Notes: generated by a model not told the origin, from the letters alone. 64,000 bases of DNA from an uncultured Ruegeria sp. (GCF_947497005.1 NZ_CANMFF010000002.1:310001-374000); one strand, 5' to 3'. Shown: positions 19,041 to 29,485, counted from the stretch's first letter. Numbers and translations are program-made.

Positions 19041-20039
19041 TTAGCCCTGCAGGATGCGCGCAACCTGCGGCGAGAAATAGGTCAGGATGCCGTCGCACCC
19101 GGCGCGTTTGAAAGCCAGCAGACTTTCCAGCATCACCTTTTCTCCGTCGATCCAGCCATTCTGAGCGGCAGCCTGGATCATCGCGTATTCGCCGGATACC
19201 TGATAAGCATAGGTCGGCGCACCAAAGCTGTCTTTCACCCGGCGGCAGATATCCAGATAGGGCATCCCCGGTTTGATCATCACCATATCTGCACCTTCGG
19301 TCAGATCGCGTTCGATCAGACGCAATGCCTCGTCCGAATTGGCGGGATCCATCTGATAGGTTTTCTTATCACCGGTCAGCGCCCCGGATGCGCCTACCGC
19401 GTCGCGGAAGGGTCCGTAAAAGGCGCTGGCATATTTTGCGGCATAGCTGAGGATCATTACGTTGTGATGGCCCGCGCCTTCCAGAGCGCGGCGCATTTCC
19501 CCGATCCGGCCGTCCATCATATCTGATGGGCCGATGATATCCGCACCAGCGTCAGCTTGAGCAAGGGTCATTTTGACAAGCGCCTCGACCGTTTGATCAT
19601 TCACGATCTCGCCATCGACGACATAGCCATCGTGGCCGTTGATATTGTAGGGGTCCAGTGCCACGTCGGTCATCACAGCGATGTCGGGCGCGGCCGCCTT
19701 GATTGCCCGGATCGCCCGGTTCGACAGGTTGTCAGGGTTCCAGGCCTCGGCGCAGTCTTCGGTTTTCAGCGCGGAATCTGTGTAGGGAAAGATGCAAATC
19801 GAGGGAATTCCAAGCGCTTGCGCTTCGACGGCAGCTTTTGCAATCAGATCTACCGACCGGCGAACTACACCCGGCATCGAGGGTACGGGCTCTTCAATCC
19901 CTTCACCATCGCGCACAAAAATCGGCCAAATCAGGTCATCCGTGGTCAATGTGGTTTCGCGCACCAGCCCGCGAATTGCCTGAGACTGACGGGCGCGACG
20001 AAAGCGGGTCATGGGGTATTGGGCAATGGTTGGTTTCAT
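19041..20039 (-). CDS. hemB: Delta-aminolevulinic acid dehydratase (porphobilinogen synthase)
   Basis: HemB condenses two aminolevulinate molecules to porphobilinogen in tetrapyrrole synthesis. The 332-residue protein has both active-site lysines, Lys202 in SYAAKYASAFYGPF and Schiff-base Lys256 in MVMIKPGMPYLD. The metal-site segment DVALDPYNINGHDG (125-138) carries aspartates where zinc enzymes have cysteines, so this is the Mg/K-type enzyme seen in other alphaproteobacteria. It is divergent from the small membrane-protein gene beginning near 20160, with about 120 bp between them. Confidence 0.96.
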   Translation of the reverse strand: MKPTIAQYPMTRFRRARQSQAIRGLVRETTLTTDDLIWPIFVRDGEGIEEPVPSMPGVVRRSVDLIAKAAVEAQALGIPSICIFPYTDSALKTEDCAEAWNPDNLSNRAIRAIKAAAPDIAVMTDVALDPYNINGHDGYVVDGEIVNDQTVEALVKMTLAQADAGADIIGPSDMMDGRIGEMRRALEGAGHHNVMILSYAAKYASAFYGPFRDAVGASGALTGDKKTYQMDPANSDEALRLIERDLTEGADMVMIKPGMPYLDICRRVKDSFGAPTYAYQVSGEYAMIQAAAQNGWIDGEKVMLESLLAFKRAGCDGILTYFSPQVARILQG

Positions 20040-20159
20040 GGCGCGTTCTCCTTGAACATTCGAGCATTGGGTGGCATGAATTCACAAAGGTCTCAAGGGT
20101 ATCAATGGACGCGGCTGCGTGGCAGAGCCTCCCTGAGTGGTTTGAATAAAGGGTTGGGT

Positions 20160-20684
20160 TTGGACTGGTACTCTTCGATCTTCGAGATCATCGACATGCG
20201 CAGCTTTTCGAATCTGTGGTTTTGGATCGTTTTGGCCGTGATGTGGTCATCGGCCAGCCATTGGGTGATGGGCATCCCTTACGATCTGGTGGTGCGGGCC
20301 CGGCGGGTCGGAGGGCAGGTCGAGATTGATCTTCTTGATATCGTTCGCATTCACACCAACCGGATTCTGCTGATCGTCGACATGTCTGGTACGATCCTTT
20401 TGGCGTTTGGGTGTTTTTTGTTCACCGGCCTTGCTACGCTCGGGTTCTATTATGGAGTCGAGTTCGCGCAGGCCGTATTTCTGTTGCTGTTTCCAATGAC
20501 ATGGGTGCTGTTGGTGAACATTGTGCACGCGCGGCGCTTGCGGCGGCAGGAACTGACCCTCGAGACCGTATCGAAAACCATTGCGCGCTGTCGGCTCTAT
20601 ACCCAGATCATAGGCATGATCTCGATACTGGTCACTTCGTTCTGGGGCATGTATCAGAACATTTCGATTGGCGTTCTGGGATAG
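20160..20684 (+). CDS. Small multi-pass membrane protein (Rhodobacterales 'component of SufBCD complex')
   Basis: The product is about 174 residues with four hydrophobic segments, the first around FSNLWFWIVLAVMW, and a basic loop HARRLRRQE near the third quarter. From memory, homologues in Rhodobacterales carry the product name component of SufBCD complex, but nothing in the sequence shows a link to iron-sulfur assembly. I chose TTG 20160 (DWYSSIFEIIDMRSFS follows) because AAAGGG lies six bases upstream; ATG 20196 would give 162 residues. mfd starts 21 bp downstream, so the two are probably co-transcribed. Confidence 0.75.
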   Translation: MDWYSSIFEIIDMRSFSNLWFWIVLAVMWSSASHWVMGIPYDLVVRARRVGGQVEIDLLDIVRIHTNRILLIVDMSGTILLAFGCFLFTGLATLGFYYGVEFAQAVFLLLFPMTWVLLVNIVHARRLRRQELTLETVSKTIARCRLYTQIIGMISILVTSFWGMYQNISIGVLG

Positions 20685-20705
20685 CAAAATCTGAAAGGCG
20701 AGGCG

Positions 20706-23700
20706 ATGAAGGCTCCGAACCACGTGACAGTTGGCGGTGCCCCCGAAGGGTTTGACGCACAGCTTGTGCTGAATGAAATCGCCCGCAGAGACGGGGCGGT
20801 GGCCCATGTCGCACGTGATGACAAGCGGATGGAGGCGATGCGCGCCGCGCTGACTTTCTTTGCTCCTGACATGCCGGTCTTTGTGTTTCCGGGCTGGGAT
20901 TGCCTTCCTTATGACCGGGTGTCGCCAAATGCGGATATCTCGGCGGCACGGGTGGCCACGCTTGCGGCACTGGTTCATCAGATGCCGCAGAAGTTTGTGT
21001 TGCTGACCACGCTGAATGCTGCCACCCAACGTGTGCCGGCGCGCGAGGTTCTGCGCGAGGCGGCGTTTACCGCACGTGTTGAACAGCGCATCGATGAGAC
21101 CGCGCTCAGGAACTTTCTGGTGCGCATGGGATTTACACAAAGCCCCACGGTCATGGAGCCGGGAGATTATGCCATCCGCGGTGGCATCATCGACATTTTC
21201 CCTCCCGGAGAATCCGGCCCCGTTCGTCTGGACCTGTTCGGAGATGTTCTGGACGGCGCGCGCCGTTTTGATCCGGTGTCTCAGCGCACGACCGAAAAGC
21301 TGGATGTGGTTGAGCTTGCGCCTGTGTCCGAGGTCATTCTGGACGAGGCCGCCATCACTCGGTTCCGTCAGAATTATCGCATCGAATTCGGCGCGGCAGG
21401 CACAGATGATCCGCTGTACGAGGCAGTCAGCGCCGGTCGCAAGCATCAGGGTATCGAACACTGGCTACCGTTCTTCCATGACAAGCTTGAGACACTGTTT
21501 GATTACTTGCCGGATGCGACGATCACCGTCGATGATCAGGTTGCGCCTGCAAGATTGGCCCGGTGGGACACGATTGCCGATCAATATGAAACCCGGCGTC
21601 TGGCGCTTGAAAACCGATCCCGCATGGAGACGGTTTACAAACCCACACCTCCGGGCTTGCTGTATCTCGATGATGCCGCGTGGGAATCGGCGGTTTCGGG
21701 TCGTCGTGTCATGCAGTTCAGCCCCTTGCCACAGGCCTCGGGTCCCGGTGTCATTGACGCGGGCGGGCGGATCGGGCGGAACTTTGCACCAGAACGCCAG
21801 CAAGAGAGCATCAGCCTGTTCGGCGCTCTGGCCAGCCACATCACAGCCAAGCTGGACAAAGGCCCGGTTCTGATTGCTTCTTATTCAGAAGGTGCGCGCG
21901 AACGCCTGACCGGTCTGATTGAGGACGAAGGTCTGGCTGAGGCCATCCCGGTCACCAATGACACCCGCATCGGAAAACGCGGCTTGCACCTTGCTGTCTG
22001 GGCGCTGGAGCATGGGTTTGAAACCCCGGGCCTGACGGTCATTGCCGAACAGGATGTTCTGGGTGATCGCCTGATCCGCCAACCCAAGAAACGCCGCAAG
22101 GCCGAGAATTTCCTGACCGAGACCCAATCACTCAGCCCCGGTGATTTGGTTGTGCATGTGGACCACGGGATCGGTCGCTACTTGGGGATGGAGGTCGTCA
22201 CAGCTGCCGGCGCCGCCCACGAATGCCTGCTGCTGGAATATGCCGAGCGGGCCAAGCTGTACCTGCCTGTCGAAAACATCGAACTGCTGTCGAAATACGG
22301 CCATGACGAAGGGCTATTGGATCGACTGGGCGGCGGTGCTTGGCAGGCCAAGAAAGCCAAGCTGAAAGAGCGTATCCGCGAGATGGCGGATAAGCTGATC
22401 CGCATCGCTGCTGAACGTGCCTTGAGAAAGGCTCCGGTGATGGACCCACCTCCGCATGCGTGGGAAGAGTTCAGCGCCCGGTTCCCCTATCAGGAAACCG
22501 ACGACCAGTTGCGCGCGATCTCGGATGTGATGGAGGACATGCATTCCGGTGCGCCAATGGACCGGCTGATTTGCGGAGACGTCGGTTTTGGCAAAACCGA
22601 GGTGGCGATGCGTGCGGCGTTTGTCGCGGCTTTGTCCGGTGTTCAGGTGGCTGTCGTAGCACCGACCACCTTGCTGGCCCGCCAACACGCGGCAAGCTTC
22701 AAGGAACGGTTCCGGGGCTTTCCGCTGGAGGTTCGGCAACTGTCGCGATTTGTTTCTGCAAAAGAGGCTCAGCAAACCCGCGATGGGATGTCACGCGGAA
22801 CGGTGGACATCGTGATTGGGACCCATGCGCTGCTGGCCAAGAATATCCGGTTCAACAATCTGGGTCTGCTGATAATTGATGAAGAACAGCATTTTGGTGT
22901 GAGCCATAAAGAACGGCTGAAGCAACTGCGCAGCGACGTTCACGTGCTGACTCTGACCGCAACGCCGATCCCGCGCACGTTGCAATTGTCTCTGACAGGT
23001 GTGCGCGATCTGTCGATCATTGGAACACCGCCCATCGACCGGTTGGCGATCCGTACCTATGTCAGCGAGTTCGATGCGGTCACGATCCGAGAAGCGCTGC
23101 TGCGTGAACATTACCGCGGCGGGCAGAGTTTCTATGTTGTACCCCGTATTTCGGACCTGCCCGAAATCGAAGAATTCCTGAAATCTCAATTGCCCGAACT
23201 GACCTATGTGGTGGCCCACGGTCAGATGGCGGCAGGTGAGCTTGATGATCGCATGAACGCGTTCTACGACGGTAGGTACGACGTGCTGCTGGCCACGACG
23301 ATTGTTGAAAGCGGATTGGATATTCCGACCGCGAACACGATGGTGGTTCATCGCGCGGATATGTTCGGCCTTGCGCAGCTTTATCAGATCAGGGGCCGGG
23401 TAGGGCGGTCCAAGACGCGCGCCTATGCCTACCTGACCACCAAACCGCGGCAGAAATTGACCGCAACGGCCGAAAAACGCCTGCGCGTTCTGGGCTCGCT
23501 GGATACATTGGGTGCCGGGTTTACACTGGCCTCTCAGGATCTCGACATTCGCGGTGCGGGCAACCTGCTGGGCGAAGAACAGTCCGGCCAGATGCGCGAT
23601 GTCGGATATGAACTCTATCAGTCGATGCTGGAAGAGGCGATCGCCAAGATCAAAGCGGGCGAGATGGAAGGGCTGTCGGATGCCGACGATCAATGGGCTC

Positions 23701-24164
23701 CGCAAATCAATCTGGGTGTACCGGTTCTGATCCCCGAGGATTACGTACCTGATCTGGACGTGCGTCTAGGTCTTTACCGTCGCCTGTCGTCACTGGCAAC
23801 AAAGGTCGAATTGGAAGGCTTCGCGGCTGAACTGATCGATCGGTTTGGAAAACTGCCGAAGGAAGTAAACACACTGATGCTGGTCGTGCGTATCAAGGCA
23901 ATGTGCAAACGAGCGGGAATTGCAAAGCTGGACGGTGGGCCAAAGGGCGCAACGATCCAGTTTCACAATGACAAATTTGCGTCCCCCCAGGGGCTGGTTG
24001 AATTCATTCAAAACCAGCGTGGCATGGCCAAGGTCAAGGACAACAAGATCGTTGTGCGTCGCGATTGGAAGAAAGACAGCGACAAGATTAAAGGTGCCTT
24101 TGCAATTGCTCGCGACCTTGCCGAGAAAGTGGTCGCAGAAAAGAAAAAGGCCAAGGCCGGTTGA
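20706..24164 (+). CDS. mfd: Transcription-repair coupling factor Mfd
   Basis: Mfd removes RNA polymerase stalled at lesions and recruits UvrA. The 1152-residue protein is of normal length. It has an N-terminal UvrB-like region ([16 protein letters not shown]), the RNA-polymerase-interaction domain with [14 protein letters not shown], and a RecG-like helicase core with Walker A GDVGFGKT (about 623-630), [19 protein letters not shown] and the [10 protein letters not shown] translocase segment, then a C-terminal regulatory domain. ATG 20706 has an AGGCGAGG-like ribosome site. A pair of intergenic repeats (24175-24301) separates it from the convergent TPR gene. Confidence 0.97.
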   Translation: MKAPNHVTVGGAPEGFDAQLVLNEIARRDGAVAHVARDDKRMEAMRAALTFFAPDMPVFVFPGWDCLPYDRVSPNADISAARVATLAALVHQMPQKFVLLTTLNAATQRVPAREVLREAAFTARVEQRIDETALRNFLVRMGFTQSPTVMEPGDYAIRGGIIDIFPPGESGPVRLDLFGDVLDGARRFDPVSQRTTEKLDVVELAPVSEVILDEAAITRFRQNYRIEFGAAGTDDPLYEAVSAGRKHQGIEHWLPFFHDKLETLFDYLPDATITVDDQVAPARLARWDTIADQYETRRLALENRSRMETVYKPTPPGLLYLDDAAWESAVSGRRVMQFSPLPQASGPGVIDAGGRIGRNFAPERQQESISLFGALASHITAKLDKGPVLIASYSEGARERLTGLIEDEGLAEAIPVTNDTRIGKRGLHLAVWALEHGFETPGLTVIAEQDVLGDRLIRQPKKRRKAENFLTETQSLSPGDLVVHVDHGIGRYLGMEVVTAAGAAHECLLLEYAERAKLYLPVENIELLSKYGHDEGLLDRLGGGAWQAKKAKLKERIREMADKLIRIAAERALRKAPVMDPPPHAWEEFSARFPYQETDDQLRAISDVMEDMHSGAPMDRLICGDVGFGKTEVAMRAAFVAALSGVQVAVVAPTTLLARQHAASFKERFRGFPLEVRQLSRFVSAKEAQQTRDGMSRGTVDIVIGTHALLAKNIRFNNLGLLIIDEEQHFGVSHKERLKQLRSDVHVLTLTATPIPRTLQLSLTGVRDLSIIGTPPIDRLAIRTYVSEFDAVTIREALLREHYRGGQSFYVVPRISDLPEIEEFLKSQLPELTYVVAHGQMAAGELDDRMNAFYDGRYDVLLATTIVESGLDIPTANTMVVHRADMFGLAQLYQIRGRVGRSKTRAYAYLTTKPRQKLTATAEKRLRVLGSLDTLGAGFTLASQDLDIRGAGNLLGEEQSGQMRDVGYELYQSMLEEAIAKIKAGEMEGLSDADDQWAPQINLGVPVLIPEDYVPDLDVRLGLYRRLSSLATKVELEGFAAELIDRFGKLPKEVNTLMLVVRIKAMCKRAGIAKLDGGPKGATIQFHNDKFASPQGLVEFIQNQRGMAKVKDNKIVVRRDWKKDSDKIKGAFAIARDLAEKVVAEKKKAKAG

Positions 24165-24174
24165 GATGTAGGAA

Positions 24175-24301
24175 GGGGGCTCCGCCCCCGCTGCGCGTGT
24201 CGCGCGACTCCCCCGAGGTATTTTCGGCCAGATGAACAAGGGATGCCAGCTTCATCTGGCTAAAAACACCTCCGCCGGAGGCATCGCGCGTCAGCGCGAC
24301 C
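24175..24301. repeat. Convergent pair of Roseobacter-type intergenic repeats
   Basis: Copy A has a GGGGGC/GCCCCC hairpin (24175-24189), a second CG-rich hairpin (24193-24205) and a 22-base core (24215-24236). Copy B is inverted: its core is 24251-24272 on the other strand and matches copy A at 19 of 22 positions, followed by a CCTCC/GGAGG hairpin (24269-24281) and a CG-rich hairpin (24285-24298). The pair fills the gap between convergent mfd and the TPR gene and could act as a two-way terminator. Confidence 0.7.
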
Positions 24302-24309
24302 TTAACACT

Positions 24310-25968
24310 TCAATTACGCATCGCAGACTGTGCACAAAAGCATGACGCAGCCACTATACGGTCGGCGCGGGCGAGGGCCAGGCCGAGCCGTTGTTTGATC
24401 TGCAGGATTTCTACTTCTTCTCCACGGGCTTTAAGGCAATCGTGCAACCCTTTCAGGCTCCAAACATTGTCTGGGTGGATCGAAGCGCGGCTTAGCGAGC
24501 CGCCGAGACCCAGATCTTCGCGATAGACTGCCTCTGCTTCTTCCGTATGGCCTTGTTCGAACAGCAAGGCTCCAAGCGCGTGGCGTGTCGGCTGCATCCA
24601 GCCCCAGGGTTCGTCATAAGGCAGTGTATCGTCCAGTTCGACCGAGCGGCGCAGATGGGCAAAGGCGATTTCGAAATTGCCTTTGCGATATTCGATCTCA
24701 CCGTGCAGCATTTCCCGCGCTATTTCCAACAGGTCGATCACACGGTTGTTGTGCAGCCTGCGGGTTTCGGGCACGCATTCCTTGGCTGCGAGAAACAGGT
24801 TCTCTTCGGCTTCGGCGTTGATGACATCACCGGTTGCGGCGTGGGCAATGGCGCGCGCGTAATGGGTCGTGGCGGTTAAAGTACGGTAAAGATCCGGGTC
24901 CGAGGGTAGTTCCAGCGCTTTGGCCTCGTCCCACAGGCCAAATCGGATCAGGATATGTGGACCCATGGACATGTAGCTTTCGAAGAAATCCGCCATGGGG
25001 GGGCTTTCGATGCGCAGCATTTCTTCGGGCGTCGTTTCCCACAGGCCCTGATTGGCACGCAGGGCAGGTTCGAGTTGCCCCAGAAACAACGCACCGTAGA
25101 TGGCGAAGTGATAGTTATGTTGTCGATAACCGGTGTAAATGTTGAACGCGCCTTCGCGTTCATAGTACTTCAGGTCAGCTTGCGAAGCTTTCTCATTCCA
25201 ATGCACCACATTGTGGTAGTGACCGCAGAGAACATCGATATGTGTCGGCATATGCACCAGATGGCCCGCATCCGGAACCAATGTGCGCAGGACATCACCG
25301 GCTTTCAGGGCCTTTTCTGGCGTAGGTGACATCTCCATCAGATGGACATAAAGGTGCAGAATACCGGGATGCGACATGGCTGCCGGTTCGTTGGCCATGG
25401 CCCATTCCAACACGTCTTGGGCCTCAAGCGTTGCAGCGCCCTTGGCCGGTTCGCCCGTTTTCAGCTCCCACATCTTCCAGGGTGTCAGGTTCAAAAGCGC
25501 TTCTACATAGATTGTGCGCAGGTCAAGGTGATCGGAATGCCTCGCAAACGCCGCGCGCATTGCGGCGGCAAAATCGTTATCCCACGGGTGCATATCCTCG
25601 ATAGGATCTCGCTGTGGGTAGCGCGCAGGAAGGGCCCGGATCAGGGCTTGCTCAACAGGCGTGCATGTGTCGGCCAGCTCAAGTGCTTTTTGCATGGCAT
25701 CAAAGGCCAGTGATAGGGCTTTTCTACGCCCCCGTTCGTCCTGCAAATCCCAGGGCAGGTTGTAATTCGGCCCTGCCGCGTAGGCCACGCCCCACTGGGC
25801 CATGGCGCATTGAGGGTCATGCTCGGCCGCGCGCTGGAAACACGCAACAGCTTCTTCGTGATTGTACCCATAGGTCCAGTTCAGGCCGCGGTCGAACCAC
25901 AGTTGCGCCTCGGGGATCGAAGTGGAGATTGGACATGTATAGTGGCCCAGATCGTAATAGTCACTCAT
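24310..25968 (-). CDS. TPR protein with a histidine-rich central segment
   Basis: The 552-residue protein contains tetratricopeptide-like helical repeats (for example HEEAVACFQRAAEHDPQCAMAQWGVAYA near the N-terminus and repeats after residue 440). Between residues 200 and 256 there are nine histidines, including AGHLVHMPTHID, a conserved stretch of this family as I recall it. There is no signal peptide or membrane span. I chose ATG 25968 (MSDYYDLGHY) over an open frame 27 codons longer. It is the last gene of a minus-strand run of exporter, DsbA-like and acyl-CoA synthetase genes. Function is unknown. Confidence 0.85.
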   Translation of the reverse strand: MSDYYDLGHYTCPISTSIPEAQLWFDRGLNWTYGYNHEEAVACFQRAAEHDPQCAMAQWGVAYAAGPNYNLPWDLQDERGRRKALSLAFDAMQKALELADTCTPVEQALIRALPARYPQRDPIEDMHPWDNDFAAAMRAAFARHSDHLDLRTIYVEALLNLTPWKMWELKTGEPAKGAATLEAQDVLEWAMANEPAAMSHPGILHLYVHLMEMSPTPEKALKAGDVLRTLVPDAGHLVHMPTHIDVLCGHYHNVVHWNEKASQADLKYYEREGAFNIYTGYRQHNYHFAIYGALFLGQLEPALRANQGLWETTPEEMLRIESPPMADFFESYMSMGPHILIRFGLWDEAKALELPSDPDLYRTLTATTHYARAIAHAATGDVINAEAEENLFLAAKECVPETRRLHNNRVIDLLEIAREMLHGEIEYRKGNFEIAFAHLRRSVELDDTLPYDEPWGWMQPTRHALGALLFEQGHTEEAEAVYREDLGLGGSLSRASIHPDNVWSLKGLHDCLKARGEEVEILQIKQRLGLALARADRIVAASCFCAQSAMRN

Positions 25969-26026
25969 CGGAAAAACTCCCCTCAGCATGAGCTGAGGGT
26001 AGCGCGTTTCCGACACGTTGCACAGA

Positions 26027-27235
26027 TCAGGCTGGCAGGCGCTCTTCAACGCGGCCCATATGCAGCATCAGGCCGAAAGCCAGAATACACATGGTCAGGA
26101 TGCCAAATGTCAAAGGTGCGATTGAACCGTCGAACAGCAATCCGATCGGCGCGGCAATGGCCGCTGCCAGAACCGTTGAGATGGATCCGATGACCGAGGC
26201 TGCCATTCCGGCGATATGCCCCATCGGTTCCATGGCGATGGCGTTCAGGTTGCCCAATGTTACGCCGGCCATAAAAAACACCATTGTTTGCCAGAAAACA
26301 AACAGCGCGAATGAAGCGTCCGGCGAAAGGTGCATGGCACTTAGGGTCATAACAAATGCGGTGATCAGGATTTGTCCCCCCAGTGCCCAAGTCACCATCC
26401 GGCGCATGCCCACGCGCACAACAAGTGCTGCGTTCAGTAAGCTGGCCGACCCCGACATCAGCGCCACGAACCCAAACCAGAACGGAAAGCTTTCGGCGCG
26501 GTCATGGACTACGTCATAAACCGGCTGAACCATCGTCAGCATGGTGAACAACACCCCCATACACAGGGTCTGAACCATGATCGAAAGGCGGACGGTCGGA
26601 TGGGCAAACATTTCTTTCGTGGCTGAGAGCATCAACGGAAAGCGGAAGGGACGGCGGTTTTCCCGCGCCAGAGATTCCGGCAGGCGAACGCCCATCCAAG
26701 AGATGATGACCAACGCGAACAGAATGAACGACACAAAAATCCCGCGCCAGCCAAAGAGGGCGATCACGCCCGCGCCCAGCATCGGTGCAGCAGCAGGTAC
26801 CAATGTGAAAATCATCATCGCAATCGAGATGATCCGCGCCATTTCGCGACCGGAATACAAGTCGCGAATGATCGCCATGGCAACCACTCGTGGCCCGGCC
26901 GCGCCGAGCCCCTGAACCACACGTGCGATCAGTACCAGTTCCAGTGACGAACTGGCCCAGGCAACTGCTGAGGCCACAATATAGAGGGCCGCGCCGCCGT
27001 ATATAACCGGTTTGCGTCCCAGAGCATCCGAGAGAGGGCCGGTGAAGAACGTGCCAATTCCCATGCCCAACACAAAAGAGGTCAGGATCAGTTGCGCCCG
27101 ATTGACGTCGTCGGGGCTTAGTTGCGCGCCGATTTCGGGCAGGGCGGGCAACATTGAATCGATCGAAAAAGCGATGGTGGCGAACATCATTGCAATCAGA
27201 GCAATGAATTCCGCCTTCGACATGCGGTTGGCCAT
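26027..27235 (-). CDS. Bcr/CflA-family MFS multidrug efflux transporter
   Basis: This 402-residue protein has twelve predicted membrane helices and the major-facilitator features of the Bcr/CflA drug exporter group: an N-terminal D-x-x-L-P-A-L-P stretch (SIDSMLPALPEIG), the motif-A-like GPLSDALGRKPV between helices 2 and 3, and VQGLGAAGPRVVAMAIIRDLY. It would expel small hydrophobic compounds by proton antiport; the actual substrate is unknown. It lies 58 bp upstream of the TPR gene and 76 bp downstream of the DsbA-like gene, so co-transcription is possible. Confidence 0.9.
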   Translation of the reverse strand: MANRMSKAEFIALIAMMFATIAFSIDSMLPALPEIGAQLSPDDVNRAQLILTSFVLGMGIGTFFTGPLSDALGRKPVIYGGAALYIVASAVAWASSSLELVLIARVVQGLGAAGPRVVAMAIIRDLYSGREMARIISIAMMIFTLVPAAAPMLGAGVIALFGWRGIFVSFILFALVIISWMGVRLPESLARENRRPFRFPLMLSATKEMFAHPTVRLSIMVQTLCMGVLFTMLTMVQPVYDVVHDRAESFPFWFGFVALMSGSASLLNAALVVRVGMRRMVTWALGGQILITAFVMTLSAMHLSPDASFALFVFWQTMVFFMAGVTLGNLNAIAMEPMGHIAGMAASVIGSISTVLAAAIAAPIGLLFDGSIAPLTFGILTMCILAFGLMLHMGRVEERLPA

Positions 27236-27311
27236 AAAGCACTCCTAACCCGTTCGCGCTATCACGGCGGGTCAGGTTAGGCCAGACTGGAATTTTGCAC
27301 AGACCTCTGTG

Positions 27312-27971
27312 CTATTCTGCAGGGGAAGCCTCAAGTTGAGACAAAATCTCGGCGATCACTTTCTCCCACATTTCAGGTGGTTGAGCACCCGGAACAGCGT
27401 GTTGGTTGGCCACAATGAATGTCGGGACCGAGCTGACGCCCATTTCTCGTGAATGGGTATCACGCTTGCTCATGTCTTCGCGGTCGGCGTCTGATTTCAG
27501 CAGTTTCATTACCACCGCCGCGTCCATTCCGGCACCGTCGGCGATATCTGCGAGCACCTCTGGGTCGCCAATGTCGCGGGCCTGAACAAAGTAGGCATCG
27601 AACAGCGCATCGACGACGGCATTCTGTTTGTCTTCGATTCCAGCCCAATGGATCAGGCGATGCGCATCCAGTGTGTTGGGCGTTCGTTTCATACCTTCGA
27701 AGTCGATCTTCAAACCGGCGCTTTCAGCGTGTTCAACCACGGGCGCATAGGCGCGCACCGCACCTTCTTTACCGCCGAATTTGCGTTCCAGATACTCGCG
27801 CCGATCCATACCCTCATCTGGCATGTCCGGGTTCAACTGGAATGGGTGCCATTCAATGACAAAAGGATGATCGGGCACGTTGGCCAACGCCTTATCCAGA
27901 TGCGTTTTGCCAATATAGCACCACGGGCAGATCGGGTCGGACAGGATGTCGAGCTTGACTGTCTGGGTCAT
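27312..27971 (-). CDS. FrnE-like DsbA-family oxidoreductase
   Basis: The 219-residue protein has a DsbA/thioredoxin fold with CPWCYIGK near the N-terminus as the redox-active site and the C-terminal GVSSVPTFIVANQ loop containing the cis-proline. It has no signal peptide, so it works in the cytoplasm, as FrnE-type proteins do. Its ATG overlaps the stop of the acyl-CoA synthetase gene by four bases, which indicates translational coupling. A GCACAGA/TCTGTGC inverted repeat sits exactly at its stop codon (27297-27312). Its redox partner is unknown. Confidence 0.88.
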   Translation of the reverse strand: MTQTVKLDILSDPICPWCYIGKTHLDKALANVPDHPFVIEWHPFQLNPDMPDEGMDRREYLERKFGGKEGAVRAYAPVVEHAESAGLKIDFEGMKRTPNTLDAHRLIHWAGIEDKQNAVVDALFDAYFVQARDIGDPEVLADIADGAGMDAAVVMKLLKSDADREDMSKRDTHSREMGVSSVPTFIVANQHAVPGAQPPEMWEKVIAEILSQLEASPAE

Positions 27972-29485
27972 TTGGTAGGTGCCTCGAAATAGGCCGGCAA
28001 CGCCCGGCGCAGGAGTTTGCCATTGCCGCCGGTTGGCAGGGCAGGCACGTGGATGAAGGCGCGTGGTTGTTTGTAACGCGCCAAGTTGGCCTCGACATAG
28101 GCACGCAGAGCCACATCGTCCAGCTTTTCCGGACCAGTATAGAAGGCTGCTATCACAAATGTGTCCGGTTTGACCTCGACTGCGGCTGCGCCGACCTGTG
28201 TGACGCCCGGAAAACGAGACAGGGCGGCTTCGACCTCGACCGGAGACACGCGATACCCGCCCGCGTTCATCATGTCATCGTCGCGACCCAGATAGCTGAT
28301 CTGGCCATCCACCGCCATGGCGCCTTGATCGCCGGTCAGGAACCACTCACCCTGCATACGCTCTTCAACTTCATCGGGGGCGTTGAGATAAGTCAGCATC
28401 AGCCCGGGGTCAGAATGGTGAATGGCGATGGTGCCTTCCTTCCCCCGAGGCACAGGACCGTCGGGGCCGAGGATCGCCACACGACGCCCCGGTTGCGGTT
28501 GCCCCAATGCGTCGTCGCGTGCGGGATAATCAGGGCTGGAAGAAATAAAGGTCGAGCATTCGGACATTCCGTAGGCTTCGAAAAGCTCGGTGCCGGTTAA
28601 AGCCGTCCAATTCTCATGCAGGGCGCGCGATAGTTTCTCACCTGCGCACAAGCCGTGCCGCAGGTCTGGCAGCGTCATCCGATCAGTTTTTTGTAATATC
28701 CTGCGAAAGACGCCGGGGGCCGCAGCAAAGATCGTTGCGCGATGCTGGCGCAGCATGGTGGGTAGGGCGGTGATATCGGTGCCGGGGTCCGGGATCAGGG
28801 CCGTCGCACCGATGGTCCATGGGTCCATCAAGCCGGTGCCCAGCGTATACGTCCAATTGAATGCCCCAGCGTGGCACAGCCGGTCGGTCTCGCGCAGGCC
28901 GTACCAACCATCGACCATCATCTGCCGCGCCCAGATTGCACGGTGGGCATGGGCCACTGCACGAGGCTTGCCCGACGTACCTGAAGTATAGACGATGTAG
29001 GCCATACGTTCGGGGTCGCCCATGTCGAAGCCCGCCTGTGGCAGGTTTCGCATCGCTTGCAATGTATCTAATTCGATCTGCTTGGGATGAACGGCACAGG
29101 CAACATCCGGATCACGCAGAATTGCCGCCGGAGAGAGATCGTTGATCAATTTCGCAGTTTCGGGTTCCGTCAATTGCGACGAGGTTGGCACCGGTACAAT
29201 GCCCACGGCAATCGCACCCAGATAGGCGATCGGGAAATCCACTGTATTGCCCAGCCGCATCAGAGCAATGTCACCGCGTTTCAGACCGGCCTGCAGCAAA
29301 CCCGTGCCGGTGCCCAGCACAGCTGCTTTCAGATCGAGATAGCTCCAATCCTGCGCGCCGTTCGTTTGTAAGACTGACAAAGCCACTTTATTCGGGACTT
29401 GATCCGCGCGGCCCAGAACATGGGCTGCCAGGTTGAACGGAGCGGGGCAGGGCACGGGCGCCCCCTGATCGAAGATGGACAACAT
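27968..29485 (-). CDS. AMP-dependent acyl/aryl-CoA synthetase
   Basis: The 505-residue protein belongs to the ANL adenylate-forming family. Core motifs are YTSGTSGKPRAVAH (P-loop), the AYGMSE motif, GEWFLTGDQG and the C-terminal catalytic lysine in GGNGKLLRRAL. Its overall pattern resembles benzoate- or short-chain-acyl-CoA ligases, and the acid substrate cannot be fixed from sequence. The gene heads a minus-strand group with the DsbA-like protein. An XRE-cupin regulator is encoded divergently 65 bp away and is the obvious candidate for its control. Confidence 0.88.
   Translation of the reverse strand: MLSIFDQGAPVPCPAPFNLAAHVLGRADQVPNKVALSVLQTNGAQDWSYLDLKAAVLGTGTGLLQAGLKRGDIALMRLGNTVDFPIAYLGAIAVGIVPVPTSSQLTEPETAKLINDLSPAAILRDPDVACAVHPKQIELDTLQAMRNLPQAGFDMGDPERMAYIVYTSGTSGKPRAVAHAHRAIWARQMMVDGWYGLRETDRLCHAGAFNWTYTLGTGLMDPWTIGATALIPDPGTDITALPTMLRQHRATIFAAAPGVFRRILQKTDRMTLPDLRHGLCAGEKLSRALHENWTALTGTELFEAYGMSECSTFISSSPDYPARDDALGQPQPGRRVAILGPDGPVPRGKEGTIAIHHSDPGLMLTYLNAPDEVEERMQGEWFLTGDQGAMAVDGQISYLGRDDDMMNAGGYRVSPVEVEAALSRFPGVTQVGAAAVEVKPDTFVIAAFYTGPEKLDDVALRAYVEANLARYKQPRAFIHVPALPTGGNGKLLRRALPAYFEAPTK

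Noticed and set aside
20247..21461. Long minus-strand reading frame antisense to the start of mfd
   Set aside because: It overlaps two well-supported plus-strand genes entirely and shows no recognisable protein features.
27297..27312. GCACAGA/TCTGTGC inverted repeat as a terminator of the DsbA-like gene
   Set aside because: The repeat is perfect, but the loop is too tight in full form and no T-run follows on the minus strand.
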